This document shows positions 17,176 through 26,757 of a stretch of DNA of 64,000 bases, one piece after another. The notes beneath the pieces are model-generated. The model had not been told where the DNA came from, made no database searches, and worked only from the letters and a program-made list of their open reading frames with translations. This stretch comes from Desulfovibrio sp. X2 (GTDB lineage Bacteria; Desulfobacterota; Desulfovibrionia; Desulfovibrionales; Desulfovibrionaceae). How positions within the stretch are numbered: the first letter of the stretch is position 1; each line of letters starts with the position of its first letter. The stretch lies in assembly GCF_000422205.1 (NCBI RefSeq), contig NZ_ATHV01000029.1, positions 1 through 64,000 on the forward strand, written 5' to 3'. A program made the translations under genes and the position numbers.

Positions 17176-18099
17176 GCGCGAAAGGCATGCGCGACCCGGC
17201 CATGCGGTGGGCGCCCGCGCCGGAAACGCGCAAACATTTTTTAAAAATATTTATTATTTTGGATAATTATACGACATGCGCGGTACAAATCTGCTCTCTT
17301 TCGCGCAGGCCTTCCCCGCAAAGCTTCTGATGTTGCCTGGCCCGCACGCCGCGCGCAGCGCCCTCGGACAGGGGCGGAAGCGGCAGGGGGCGAGCGCGGA
17401 CGGCGTTCGGACGAAAAATCAGGGGGCTGCGCAATGCGGCGGGAGGCGGAGCAAAGAAAGCGTGCCCGGCGAGAGGATTTCCTCGCTCCCGGACGGGATC
17501 GCGCAGGGAATTTGTCGGGAGGGAGATGGCGGACGCGAAAGGGCAGTTGGAGGAAGAAGGATGCGTGATCGGCCGCTGCCCTTGCATGTCCTCGGCGTTC
17601 GAGCCGGACAAGCGTGGCCGGACAAGCATGGCAAGACAGGCGGGGCGAGGCAGGCGGGGTGGGAGCCGGGCGGCCCGCGAGATCGCCGGGACCCGCGCGG
17701 CCGGGAGCCATGCCGACGAGCGCACGGGCAGAAAGCCGGAAGGCACCGGAGCCGGTCCGCGTGGAGGTTTCAGGGCCTTTGCAGGGAGGAGCGGCGCGCC
17801 CGGGCTGTTCGGTGAGGGACAGAGCCGATTGCCCGGACGCGCCGCCTTAAGGAGGGACGTGTGGAACCCGGCGGCTGAATGGGCTGGTGGATGCCCGAGG
17901 TTTGTCTCAGCCCGCCTGTTCCGGCGGCGGCAGGGGGGAGGGCCCCTGCCTTGCGCGATCAGAGCTGCAACCGCCATGCCGGAAATTTCGCAGATTGACT
18001 TTTTGCGCGGTAAGCGCATAAGCGGAAAACGAACTCCCGATCCCGGGAGCGTGCCATGCCGCCTCAACTCGACGTGCCGCGAGCAACGGGGAGGACTCA
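17176..18099. other. Long intergenic region between divergent genes
   Basis: About 0.9 kb without a convincing gene. Open frames in it lack ribosome binding sites and look like high-GC chance frames. The only clear composition change is an AT-rich island at 17232-17275 (poly-T/A with TATAAT on the minus strand at about 17264-17269), which may be a promoter or protein-binding site. The remainder is GC-rich with nothing I can name. Confidence 0.5.
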
Positions 18100-20871
18100 A
18101 TGCCCGGTGGATTACGCACCTGGTTCAGCGAGGCGTTCGGGGGACTCAGCCTCAGGGGCAAGCTCATGGTCATGCTCATCCCCCCGGTCATCCTCATCCT
18201 CGTCGTCACCGGCTACATCAACTACACCCTCTCGGACTACTTCATCGGCGTGGCCACGGAGCGCAACGTCCGCGTGCGCGCCCTGACCATCACGCACGAC
18301 GTGGAGTCGCTGCTGGCGCGCTGCCGCTCCGACCTCGTCTTCGCCCTGGGCGAGCCCGTGACCCCCAAGGACATGCGCGCCTTCCTCGAGCGGCTGCAGC
18401 AGGCGGGCGGACCGAGGTACGTGGAATACGCCTACGTCTCGTCCAAGCCCGCGGACCACATCTTCCTGGTGCGCCAGGGCGGGGACGTGCACCAGATCCC
18501 CGCGGCCCAGGTGGCCGACGTGCGGCCGAACCCGCTGCTCACCTTCGAGCGCGCGGCGAACCTCGCCCAGGGCGCGGTCCTGCCCGGACAGCCCACGGAG
18601 GTCGAGTATCCCGCCTCCCTGCCCGGCGCGCCCGGCCACCACTTCTCGGCCGAGGTCGTGCGTTTCGTGGCCAGGTATCCGGGCAACGCCACCACCCCGC
18701 CGGGCTTCCTCATCCTGGGACTCGACGCGCACGCGCTGCGCAACCTCCTCTCCCTGCACAACTCGCCCCGCTCCCCGCTCTTCGCCTACGCGCGCAGCAG
18801 CGAGCTGCGCTACTTCTACGTCGTGGACCCCGAGGGCTGGATGCTCTTCCAGTCCGAGGACCACGACAAGCCGGACCTGCCGCTGTCCACCTACCTCGCC
18901 CGCGCGGGCTTCGAGGGCACGCTCGGCAGACCTGGCCAGCCCAACGCCTTCCGTCCGGCGGATTCGGCCGGTGCCTACTGGGACATGGTCCGCTCGATCC
19001 GCGAGGGCAAGGCCGGGCTCGAGGTGCTGCCCGAGGCGGACGCGCACGGCGGCTCGGTGCGCACCCACTACTTCGCCTACGCGCCCATCATGTTCTCGCC
19101 CGCGCCCGACGCGCCGCCCACGGTCTACGGCGGCGTGGCCTTCATCGACCGCACCAAGCTGATCATGGCCGCGGGCTACAAGCACCTGGACGTGATGTTC
19201 ATCATCACGCTCGGCACCATCCTGATCATCACCATCATCATCTACATCCTCTCGCGCACCATCTCCCGGCCCCTGAACCGCCTGGCGCACGCCGTGGACC
19301 TCATGCAGCAGTCCGGGCGGCTCGAGCCCGTGGACCTGCCCGCCACCGGCTACGAGACCAGGGCGCTGCAGACCGCCGTGAACAACCTGATCACGCGCAT
19401 CAAGCAGCAGCTCGAGGTCATCCGGCTGAAGGACGAGGCCATCCTCAACGTGAACCTGAAGGAGCGGGCCGACCTCGACGCGGAGATAGCCGAGGCCGCG
19501 GCGGGCGACCGCGCGGACAGCGAGCGGACCGGGTCTCTGCCCGAGATCATCGGCCTGGGGCCGCGGATGGAGCAGCTGCGGGGCGACATCCTGAAGGCCG
19601 CGCAGGTGGATGTGGACGTGCTGGTGCTCGGCGAGACGGGCACGGGCAAGCAGCTCGCGGCCGAGGCCATCCACCGCAACAGCAGGCGCTCCGGGCTGCC
19701 CTTCATCTCGCTCAACTGCGGCGCGCTGGACGAGAACCTGCTGCTCGACGCCCTCTTCGGCCACATCAAGGGCGCCTTCACCGAGGCGCGCGGCGACCGC
19801 AAGGGAGCCTTCTACGAGGCCCACGGCGGCACCCTGTTCCTGGACGAGATCCAGTCGGCCTCGCCGAAGGTCCAGCAGTCGCTCCTGCGCGCCCTGTCCA
19901 TCCGCAAGATCAAGCCGCTGGGCAGCGACACCGAGATCGACGTGGACGTGCGCGTCATAGCGGCCAGCAACGCGGACCTCACCGAGCTCATCGAGCGCGG
20001 CGAGTTCCGCGAGGACCTCTACTTCCGCCTCAAGGTCCTCTCCATCGCCACCCCGCCCCTGCGCGAGCACCCGGAGAGCCTGCCCCTGCTCGCCCGCCAC
20101 TACCTGGGCCAGGCCGAGCAGATCACCGGCCGACGCGGCATGGGGCTGTCGCGCGGGTCGCTGGAGAAGATGCGGGCCTACGACTGGCCCGGCAACATCC
20201 GCGAGTTCGTGAACTGCCTGACCCGGGCCGTGGTCATGGCCGAGGGCGACGTGATCCAGGCCAGCGACGTGAAGCTCGAGAGCGACGTCATCCGCGCCCC
20301 GGGCGTGAACCTGCTGCTCGGACACGCCGTGATGTCCTCGGGCACCGGCACACCCGCGTCGTCCGCGCCGGGCACATCACCCGCGGCGCCCGAAGGAGCG
20401 GGGAGCGAAGAAGCGGAGTCCGACGCTCCCGAATGGCCGCTCCAGCGCCCCCGCATGCAGAACGGCCCCTCCGGCACGGGGAAGCGCGCGCCTGCCGCAC
20501 CCGCCCGGCAGGCGGAAAGCAGCCGCTGGGCAGAGACCGCCGAGCCCGGGGCGCGGCCTTCCCGCCCCTCGCCCCTCCCCGACACGCCGACGCCTCCCCC
20601 TGGCAAACCCCTGCCCGCAGCGTCCGCCGACGCAGGCAACGCGGCCGAGGCGCAGGCCGGGCTGAACGCCCGCCAGCGCAAGGCCTACGCCGTGCTGCTG
20701 CGCCAGGGGGAGATGTCGCGCGGCGACTACCAGGACCTCTTCGACGGCTCCCTCTCGCCGCGCGCCGCCCTCTACGACCTGCAGGACATGGTCGCGCGCG
20801 GCCTGGTGCGCAAAGAAGGGCGCGGACCGGCCACGCGCTACGTGCTCGTCGCGCCCGGCACCGGGGCCTAG
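18100..20871 (+). CDS. Membrane-bound AAA+ transcription activator with variant sigma-54 loop and winged-helix C-terminus
   Basis: A 923-residue regulator. A membrane segment (about 25-45) is followed by a ~315-residue periplasmic sensor, a second membrane segment (about 366-388) and a HAMP linker. The AAA+ domain has Walker A GETGTGKQ (511-518) and Walker B TLFLDE (about 579-584). The sigma-54-contacting GAFTGA loop reads GAFTEA at 558-563. A proline-rich linker (about 740-850) leads to a C-terminal winged-helix-like domain (RQRKAYAVLLRQGEMSRGDY ... YDLQDMVARGLVRKEGRG) in place of the usual Fis helix-turn-helix. GGGGAGG 5 bases upstream fixes the ATG. Direct coupling of an external signal to DNA by one protein is inferred. 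Whether it still opens sigma-54 promoters is uncertain. Confidence 0.85.
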   Translation: MPGGLRTWFSEAFGGLSLRGKLMVMLIPPVILILVVTGYINYTLSDYFIGVATERNVRVRALTITHDVESLLARCRSDLVFALGEPVTPKDMRAFLERLQQAGGPRYVEYAYVSSKPADHIFLVRQGGDVHQIPAAQVADVRPNPLLTFERAANLAQGAVLPGQPTEVEYPASLPGAPGHHFSAEVVRFVARYPGNATTPPGFLILGLDAHALRNLLSLHNSPRSPLFAYARSSELRYFYVVDPEGWMLFQSEDHDKPDLPLSTYLARAGFEGTLGRPGQPNAFRPADSAGAYWDMVRSIREGKAGLEVLPEADAHGGSVRTHYFAYAPIMFSPAPDAPPTVYGGVAFIDRTKLIMAAGYKHLDVMFIITLGTILIITIIIYILSRTISRPLNRLAHAVDLMQQSGRLEPVDLPATGYETRALQTAVNNLITRIKQQLEVIRLKDEAILNVNLKERADLDAEIAEAAAGDRADSERTGSLPEIIGLGPRMEQLRGDILKAAQVDVDVLVLGETGTGKQLAAEAIHRNSRRSGLPFISLNCGALDENLLLDALFGHIKGAFTEARGDRKGAFYEAHGGTLFLDEIQSASPKVQQSLLRALSIRKIKPLGSDTEIDVDVRVIAASNADLTELIERGEFREDLYFRLKVLSIATPPLREHPESLPLLARHYLGQAEQITGRRGMGLSRGSLEKMRAYDWPGNIREFVNCLTRAVVMAEGDVIQASDVKLESDVIRAPGVNLLLGHAVMSSGTGTPASSAPGTSPAAPEGAGSEEAESDAPEWPLQRPRMQNGPSGTGKRAPAAPARQAESSRWAETAEPGARPSRPSPLPDTPTPPPGKPLPAASADAGNAAEAQAGLNARQRKAYAVLLRQGEMSRGDYQDLFDGSLSPRAALYDLQDMVARGLVRKEGRGPATRYVLVAPGTGA

Positions 20872-20917
20872 GGGCCGAAGCAGGCGACCCCGGCTTCCTT
20901 CGGGCCGAAACGCGAAC

Positions 20918-20948
20918 AGCCCCGCCCGGATCGTCCGGACGGGGCTGC
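20918..20948. terminator. Stem-loop between convergent genes
   Basis: CAGCCCCGCCCGGA and TCCGGACGGGGCTG form a 14-bp stem with one mismatch and a 3-base loop. It separates the AAA+ regulator (plus) from the chemoreceptor (minus). T-runs are weak on both sides, so it is a moderate candidate for a shared terminator. Confidence 0.45.
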
Positions 20949-21008
20949 CGTCATCGGACCGCGCTGTGCGGCCCGGCTGCCATCGGCCCTGCGGGCCGTA
21001 TTCCTCGG

Positions 21009-22835
21009 TTATGCCTTCGTGCCCTCACCCTCGGCCTTCAGGTCCCGGATGAGCGCCATGAGGGCCGAGCTCTGCTCCGCCAGGGCGCGCAGGGCCACGG
21101 TCGTCTCCTCGACGCTCCTGGCCGTGCTCTGGGCGATGGAGTTTATCTCCTCCACCGAGCTGCTGATCTCCTCCGTGGCCGAGGACTGCTCCTCGGCCGC
21201 CGTGGCGATGGCCTGGATCTGGGCCGCGGCCTGCTCGGTGCCCTCCACGATCTCGTCCAGCGCCTTGCCCGACTCTGTGGACAGCTGCGCCGCCCGGGCC
21301 AGGTCGCCCACCGCGGCCTCCATGCCGCGCACGTTCTCGTCCGCCACGTGCTGGATGGCGTTGATGGACTCGCCGACCTCCTTGGTGGCCACCATGGTCT
21401 TCTCGGCGAGCTTCCTGACCTCGTCCGCGACCACGGCGAAGCCGCGGCCCGCGTCGCCCGCGCGCGCGGCCTCGATGGCCGCGTTCAGCGCCAGAAGGTT
21501 GGTCTGGTCCGCGATGTCGTTGATGACCGTGATCACGTTGCCGATGGCCTTGGCCCGCTCGTCGAGCTGTCCCATGGTCTCGCGCAGGCGGCGGGTTTTC
21601 TCCTCGGTGGCGCGCATGGCCTCCATGGCCCGCGCCACGACCCCGGCGCCGTTCACGGCGCGGTCGCGCGTGCTCTTGCCTTCCTCGGCGGCATGGGCGG
21701 CGTTGCGGGCCACCTCGAGCACCGTGGCGCTCATCTCCTCCATGGCCGTGGCCGTGGTCTGGATGCGGTCGCGCTGCGTGTCCGAGCCGCCGCTGATGTC
21801 CTCGGCCTGTGCGGATATCTCCTCGGCGGCCGAGGATATGCCCTCGGCCACCTTCTCGAGCGCCTGGGCCGCGTGCATCATGCCCTCGGCCTTGGCCCGT
21901 TCGGCCTTGGCCCGCGCCTCGTTCGCCTCCCGGCTCGCGACCTCGCTGGCGCGCGCCTTGTCCTCGGCCAGGCGGGTCTTCTCCGTGATCTCGGCGATGT
22001 TGGCGCGCAGCGTGGCCACCATGTCGCCCAGGGCGTGGTTCAGCACGCCGACCTCGCTCTTGCCCTCGGCCTCGAGCGCGACCTCGAGGTTGCCCGCGGC
22101 GACCTGCGAGGCGGCCGCCGTGGCCGCGCGGATGGGCTTGACGATGCTGCCGATGAGCCCGAGCGAGAGCGGCAGCACGAGGATGACGAAGATGCCGACG
22201 ACCACGCCCAGGATGGTGGTCGTGCGGTTCGCGACCATATCCTCCATGGCCGAGCGGATGGAGGTCTTGGCCTCGTCGATGTTGTCCACGTAGATGCCGG
22301 TGCCGATCCAGAAATCCGTGCCCGGAATCATCTCGGCGTAGCCGAGCTTGGGCTGGTCGCCCTTGCCAGGCTTGGGAAAGACGTAGCTCACGAATCCGCC
22401 GCCCTTGCCCGCCTGGGCGGCCAGCTCGCGCACGTAGAAGACGCCGTTCTTGTCGGAGACTTCGCCCAGGTCCTTGCCCTGCAGCTCCTTCTTGGGCGGC
22501 AGGGCCACGTTGGTGGTACCCTGGTAGACAAAGAAATACCCGGACTTGTCGTCCTCGAAGCGGATGGGGTCGACGGCCGCGCGGATCAAGGCGATGCGCG
22601 CGTCCTGGCTCTCCACGCCCTTGAGCGTCTCGCCCAGGGACTGGGCCATGCTGTGCGTGGCGACCTGCAGCTTGTCCTTCTGGTCCTGGAGCATGATGCG
22701 CTGCGTCTCGGACACTCCGAACTGCGTGATGGCCCGGGTCTCCATCAGAAAGGCGAGGATGACCCCGGCAATGAAGAGCAGCATGATGCCCAACAGGGAG
22801 AAGATGCGCGTACCGATGGAGATGTTCTTGAACAT
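21009..22835 (-). CDS. Methyl-accepting chemotaxis protein with single Cache domain
   Basis: A 608-residue chemoreceptor. It has a membrane segment (about 11-31) and a compact periplasmic sCache_2-type domain (about 34-195, with [12 protein letters not shown] and [17 protein letters not shown]). A second membrane segment (about 207-228), HAMP and the MCP signalling domain follow, with tip sequence [20 protein letters not shown]. The start at 22835 is chosen because AGGAGGGAGG lies directly upstream and the signal anchor begins there; the frame stays open further upstream without meaning. sCache_2 receptors commonly sense small carboxylates; the ligand here is unknown. It is convergent with the AAA+ regulator. 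Confidence 0.93.
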   Translation of the reverse strand: MFKNISIGTRIFSLLGIMLLFIAGVILAFLMETRAITQFGVSETQRIMLQDQKDKLQVATHSMAQSLGETLKGVESQDARIALIRAAVDPIRFEDDKSGYFFVYQGTTNVALPPKKELQGKDLGEVSDKNGVFYVRELAAQAGKGGGFVSYVFPKPGKGDQPKLGYAEMIPGTDFWIGTGIYVDNIDEAKTSIRSAMEDMVANRTTTILGVVVGIFVILVLPLSLGLIGSIVKPIRAATAAASQVAAGNLEVALEAEGKSEVGVLNHALGDMVATLRANIAEITEKTRLAEDKARASEVASREANEARAKAERAKAEGMMHAAQALEKVAEGISSAAEEISAQAEDISGGSDTQRDRIQTTATAMEEMSATVLEVARNAAHAAEEGKSTRDRAVNGAGVVARAMEAMRATEEKTRRLRETMGQLDERAKAIGNVITVINDIADQTNLLALNAAIEAARAGDAGRGFAVVADEVRKLAEKTMVATKEVGESINAIQHVADENVRGMEAAVGDLARAAQLSTESGKALDEIVEGTEQAAAQIQAIATAAEEQSSATEEISSSVEEINSIAQSTARSVEETTVALRALAEQSSALMALIRDLKAEGEGTKA

Positions 22836-23090
22836 GCCTCCCTCCTCTTTGGTGCGAACCGCCGTTCCGCTGTTATTTCCCCCCCGTAGACAATCTAATA
22901 GAAAAGTACAAATTTTCCAGTTGAAAAAATCGGACTCTAAAAATCGCCAATGATCACGAAGAACCTTCGGCCCCCTGTGAGCGCCACCCTCTTGAGCCCC
23001 CCGCCCCGCTCGGCTAAGCTTGCACTCCGTCGCCACTTCCGGCCCCCGGCCGGGCAGCACGTCTTCATGTCCAAGGAGGCTCGCCAGACC

Positions 23091-24458
23091 ATGACCCCCC
23101 TTTCCGATCTCGAACGCATCTTCGACGCGGCACTCACCCGCATCGACCCCTACAAGATGATCGTCGACCACGTGCGCCTTCAAGGCTCGCGGCTGTCGGT
23201 GGCCTTCGAGGACCAGCGCCACGAGGTGGATCTCACGGACTTCGACCGCATCCTGGTGCTCGGCGCCGGCAAGGCCTCGGCACGCATGGCCAGGGCCTTC
23301 GAGGACATCCTGGGCGACCGCATAAGCGAGGGCCTGGTCTCGGTGAAGTACGGCCACGGCGAGCCGCTTTCGCACGTGCGGGTCATGGAGGCAGGCCACC
23401 CGGCGCCGGACGAGAACGGCGTGGAGGCGGCGCGGGCCATGGTGGAGCTGGCGCGCGGCCTCACCGGCCGCACCCTGGTCCTGAACCTGGTCTCCGGCGG
23501 CGGCTCGGCCCTGCTGCCCTGCCCCCTGGTGCACGACGACGGCGCGGACTCCGTGCGCCTGACCCTTTCCGACAAGCAGCGCATGACCGCGGCGCTCTTC
23601 GCCTCGGGCGCGGACATCGGGGAGATCAACTGCGTGCGCAAGCACATCTCCGGGGTCAAGGGCGGGCGTCTCCTGCAGCTCATGGCCCCGGCGACCAGCC
23701 TCAACTTCATCCTCTCCGACGTGGTCGGCGACCGCCTGGACACCATCGCCTCCGGCCTCACCAGCCACGACGAGACGACCTTCGCCCAGGCCCTCGGGAT
23801 CGTCGAGAAGTACGGCCTGGAAAAAGACGCGCCCGAGGCGGTGATGCGCGCCCTGAGGCTCGGGGCCGAAGGCAGGCTGCCCGAGACGGCCAAGAAGGGC
23901 GACCCGGCCACGATGCTCGCCACGAACATCCTCATCGGCTCAAACCAGGCCGCGCTGCTCGCGGCCTGCGACACGGCCCGGGGGCTCGGCTACAACGTGG
24001 CCGCCCTGACCTGCGGGCTGACCGGCGAGTCGCGCGAGGCGGCCAAGTTCTTCTACGGCATCGCCTCGGACGTGCGCAAAAGCGGCCTTCTGGTGAAGAA
24101 GCCCGCCTGCGTCATCGCGGGCGGCGAGACCGTGGTCACCCTGCGTGGGCAGGGCAAGGGCGGCCGCAACCAGGAGATGGCCCTGGCCTTCCTGGCCGAA
24201 ATGGCGCGCGACGAGCTGAAGGGCCGGGACATCCACTTCCTCTCCGCCTCCACGGACGGCACGGACGGCCCCACGGACGCGGCCGGGGCCTTCGCCTCGC
24301 GCGAGGTCCTCGGCGAGGCCGAGGCCGCCGGGCTGTCCATCGACGCGGCCCTGCGCGCCAACGACTCCTACCACTTCTTCGAGCGCATCGGGCGCCTGCT
24401 CAAGACCGGCCCGACCATGACCAACGTCTGCGACCTGCACATGCTGGTCGTGGCCTAG
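23091..24458 (+). CDS. Glycerate 2-kinase (MOFRL/GckA family)
   Basis: A 455-residue enzyme of the DUF4147/MOFRL family, which makes 2-phosphoglycerate from D-glycerate and ATP and feeds glycolysis. Visible motifs are the N-terminal nucleotide fold ([12 protein letters not shown]), the [14 protein letters not shown] loop, KHISGVKGG, and the C-terminal MOFRL block ([20 protein letters not shown]). Length matches the family (about 420-460). AAGGAGG at 23073-23079 lies 11 bases before this ATG; an in-frame ATG at 23067 lies upstream of that site and is less likely. A stem-loop follows the stop. It is a stand-alone metabolic gene. Confidence 0.9.
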   Translation: MTPLSDLERIFDAALTRIDPYKMIVDHVRLQGSRLSVAFEDQRHEVDLTDFDRILVLGAGKASARMARAFEDILGDRISEGLVSVKYGHGEPLSHVRVMEAGHPAPDENGVEAARAMVELARGLTGRTLVLNLVSGGGSALLPCPLVHDDGADSVRLTLSDKQRMTAALFASGADIGEINCVRKHISGVKGGRLLQLMAPATSLNFILSDVVGDRLDTIASGLTSHDETTFAQALGIVEKYGLEKDAPEAVMRALRLGAEGRLPETAKKGDPATMLATNILIGSNQAALLAACDTARGLGYNVAALTCGLTGESREAAKFFYGIASDVRKSGLLVKKPACVIAGGETVVTLRGQGKGGRNQEMALAFLAEMARDELKGRDIHFLSASTDGTDGPTDAAGAFASREVLGEAEAAGLSIDAALRANDSYHFFERIGRLLKTGPTMTNVCDLHMLVVA

Positions 24459-24465
24459 CCGCGCG

Positions 24466-24489
24466 GGGACGGCCTGCGCGGGCCGTCCC
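24466..24489 (+). terminator. Weak terminator after glycerate kinase
   Basis: A perfect 9-bp stem (GGGACGGCC/GGCCGTCCC) with a 6-base loop, 8 bases after the stop codon. There is no clear T-run, so termination may be partial. Confidence 0.4.
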
Positions 24490-24581
24490 TCCGCCCGCAC
24501 GCTCTTTCCCCTGTCCATGTCCGGTGTTCGGGGCTATGCTCGGCCCCGAGGGACCAACGGCCATCCCAAGGAGCCTGAGCC

Positions 24582-24758
24582 ATGCGGGACATGCCCACCG
24601 GCGTCTTCGTCCTGGTCGTCGCGGCCATCGGCGTCCTCCTTCTGCTGCTCCTCACGCGCATGCGGCGGCGCTGGAACCGGCGCGGCAGACGGGGACCCGA
24701 TCCCCTGCTCTTCTGGATGAAGGGCAAGCTGGATGACGAGGACGACGAGGACCGCTGA
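24582..24758 (+). CDS. 58-residue single-pass membrane protein
   Basis: A short gene with AAGGAG 8 bases before its ATG. The product has an N-terminal membrane segment (about 7-25, VFVLVVAAIGVLLLLLL), a strongly basic stretch (TRMRRRWNRRGRRG), then DPLLFWMKGKL and an acidic tail (DDEDDEDR). The positive-inside rule places the C-terminus in the cytoplasm. No family is recognised. The ribosome binding site, the membrane/charge layout and a strong terminator 50 bases downstream make it a credible small gene. Confidence 0.65.
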   Translation: MRDMPTGVFVLVVAAIGVLLLLLLTRMRRRWNRRGRRGPDPLLFWMKGKLDDEDDEDR

Positions 24759-24803
24759 GCCCTGAGCACACGGACGTTGCGTGCAGATGCAGGCGCGCGA
24801 ACG

Positions 24804-24834
24804 AAAAAGGCCCCGCTTTCGCGGGGCCTTTCTC
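24804..24834. terminator. Bidirectional rho-independent terminator
   Basis: AAAGGCCCCGC and GCGGGGCCTTT form an 11-bp stem with a TTTC loop, flanked by A-rich and T-rich ends. It separates the 58-residue protein gene (plus) from the convergent DEAD-box helicase (minus). Confidence 0.85.
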
Positions 24835-24857
24835 ATGGTCGGATTTCGGGAATGCGC

Positions 24858-26252
24858 CTAGCGCGCGTCGGGCTGGCGCGGACGGCGGGGGCCGCCGCGG
24901 CCGGAACGGCCGGAGCGGCCGTCGGAGGCGGGCTTGGCGGCGTTGCCCTGCGGCTTGGCGCCCTGGGGCTTGCCGTCAGAACGGCCGCGCCCGTCACGCC
25001 CATTCTCGCGTCCATTGTCCCGATCGTTGCCGCGGCCGTTGCCGCGTCCGCCGAAACGGCCGCCGGGACGTCCGGCAGAACGTCCGTCGGAACGGGACTC
25101 GGCGCGGGCACCGGCAGGAGCGGGCGCGTCGTAGTCGAAGCCCGCAAGCTGCCTGCGGGCGATGCTCTGGCCCAGGGTGCGCTCGATCATGCGCACCTGC
25201 TGCGCGTCCTCGCCCGTGACAAGGGTGATGGCCACGCCGCTGCGGTCCGCGCGGCCGGTGCGGCCGATGCGGTGCGTATAGTTCTCCGCCGTGTCCGGCA
25301 GGTCGAAGTTGATGACGTGGGAGATGCGGGCGCAGTCGATGCCGCGCGCCGCGATGTCCGTGGCCACCATGACCCGGTACTTGCCGCAGCGGAATCCTTC
25401 CAGGGCCTCCTGGCGGCGGCTCTGCGAGAGGTTGCCCTGCAGGAAGGTGGTGTCGAAGCCCTTGCGGGAGAGCTGCTGGGCCAGGTTCTTGGCGCGGTGC
25501 TTGGTGCGGGTGAAGACCAGCACGGACTCGTGCTCGTCCTCGCGCAGGATGGCCTCCAGCAGGGCGGACTTGCGGTGCGCCTCGACCGGATAGAGGGCGT
25601 GGCTGACGCTCTCGGCGGGCGCGGTGTTGGCCACCTGGACCACGGTCGGCTCGTGCAGCAGGTTGGCGCACAGGGAGCGGATCTCCGTGGGCATGGTGGC
25701 AGAGAAAAGCAGGTTCTGGCGCTCGCGCGGGAGCTTGGCCATGATCCGGCGCAGGTCGGGCATGAAGCCCATGTCCAGCATGCGGTCGGCCTCGTCCAGC
25801 ACCAGGGTGTTCACCTGCGAGAGGTCGGCCGCGCCCTGGTTCAGGAGGTCGATGAGCCTGCCGGGGCAGGCCACGACCACGGAGGACTGCCTGAGCGCCT
25901 TGATCTGGGGATGCATGCCCACGCCGCCGAAGACGGCCACGCTGCGCATGCCGGTCTGCCTGCCAAGGTCGACGAAGGTCTCGTGGATCTGGAGCGCCAG
26001 CTCGCGCGTGGGGGCGAGCACGAGCACGCGCACCGGGCCGCGGCCGGAGAAGTTCGCGGCGAGCATGCGCTGCAGGATGGGAAGCACGAAGGCCGCGGTC
26101 TTTCCGGTGCCGGTCTGGGCCAGGCCCATGACGTCGCGGCCCGCGAGGACCGAGGGGATGGCGCGCTCCTGGATGGGAGTGGGCGTGGTGTAGCCCGCCG
26201 CGCGAACGCCGGCGAGAATCCGCTGGTCGAGCGAAAACGATTCGAAAGTCAC
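24858..26252 (-). CDS. rhlE: DEAD-box ATP-dependent RNA helicase, RhlE-like
   Basis: A 464-residue RNA helicase for ribosome assembly and RNA turnover. The full motif set is visible: the Q motif (PTPIQERAIP), motif I AQTGTGKT, PTRELALQ, motif II DEAD in VLDEADRML, SAT in LLFSATMP, motif IV VLVFTRTK, ATDIAARGID and HRIGRTGR. The C-terminal ~90 residues form an Arg/Gly/Asp-rich tail typical of RhlE-like proteins and likely to bind RNA. The start is GTG at 26252 with AGGA 6 bases upstream. A promoter candidate about 195 bases upstream implies a long 5' leader, as in cold-induced helicase mRNAs. Confidence 0.93.
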   Translation of the reverse strand: MTFESFSLDQRILAGVRAAGYTTPTPIQERAIPSVLAGRDVMGLAQTGTGKTAAFVLPILQRMLAANFSGRGPVRVLVLAPTRELALQIHETFVDLGRQTGMRSVAVFGGVGMHPQIKALRQSSVVVACPGRLIDLLNQGAADLSQVNTLVLDEADRMLDMGFMPDLRRIMAKLPRERQNLLFSATMPTEIRSLCANLLHEPTVVQVANTAPAESVSHALYPVEAHRKSALLEAILREDEHESVLVFTRTKHRAKNLAQQLSRKGFDTTFLQGNLSQSRRQEALEGFRCGKYRVMVATDIAARGIDCARISHVINFDLPDTAENYTHRIGRTGRADRSGVAITLVTGEDAQQVRMIERTLGQSIARRQLAGFDYDAPAPAGARAESRSDGRSAGRPGGRFGGRGNGRGNDRDNGRENGRDGRGRSDGKPQGAKPQGNAAKPASDGRSGRSGRGGPRRPRQPDAR

Positions 26253-26421
26253 AATATGTCCTATGTTCGAGGGAGATCGCGGCCGAGTGCGTGATGCCGG
26301 GCCGCTCCGCCGGCTCTGCCGGCTGGTGTCATGATCGGGCTCTGGGACGAGATGGCTGGTCTGGGTCCGCGTTCTGGCGCGGAGCCGTGGTCCGCCGGGG
26401 AGGCGGACGAGGCGTGGACTC

Positions 26422-26476
26422 TTGTCCTAATCACGCTGAGCCTGCAAATATTGTCCTCTTGCGGGGACAATGTAAA
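26422..26476 (-). promoter_or_regulatory. Helicase promoter with overlapping TTGTCC repeats
   Basis: Minus strand: -35 TTTACA (26476-26471), an 18-base spacer, then -10 AATATT (26452-26447). An inverted repeat TTGTCC-N8-GGACAA (26451-26470) fills the spacer, and a third TTGTCC lies at 26422-26427. This looks like an operator overlapping the promoter. The implied untranslated leader is about 190 bases. Confidence 0.45.
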
Positions 26477-26608
26477 GGCATATTTTTCAAACGGCACGCC
26501 GAGGAGCTGCCGCGGCACTGCGGCAGAAGGCGTGGACGGGGCCCGGAAGTCTCGATCCGCGCTCCTTCCCCGGATCCCGTGTCGCGTCCATGAAAAAAGT
26601 TGATCTGC

Positions 26609-26749
26609 TACGCAGGAGGCGTACGCGACACGTGAACCGGGCGAATGCCCGGTTCCGCCGACAGCAGAGATGCGGCGGCGTGAGCAAGCCGAAAACCACG
26701 TTTTCGGCGCAGCGATCTTCCACAAAATACGGCTTTGCGTATTTTGTGG
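26609..26749. repeat. Cluster of five consecutive stem-loops
   Basis: Within 141 bases are five perfect palindromic hairpins: TACGC/GCGTA (26609-26623), GAACCGGGC/GCCCGGTTC (26634-26655), CCGCCG/CGGCGG (26655-26678), GCCGAAAAC/GTTTTCGGC (26688-26708) and CCACAAAATACG/CGTATTTTGTGG (26720-26749). They follow the oxidoreductase gene (minus strand) and precede the helicase promoter. Read on the minus strand, the series ends in AACTTTTTT. It could be a compound terminator, a structured RNA or a protein-binding array. Confidence 0.6.
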
Positions 26750-26757
26750 ACATCACA

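Noticed and set aside
17276-17815. 179-codon plus-strand frame in the long intergenic region
   Set aside because: Starts inside an AT-rich island without a Shine-Dalgarno, and the translation is Arg/Gly-rich with no recognisable feature.
24777-26294. 505-codon plus-strand frame opposite the DEAD-box helicase
   Set aside because: The minus strand has all helicase motifs; the plus-strand translation has none.
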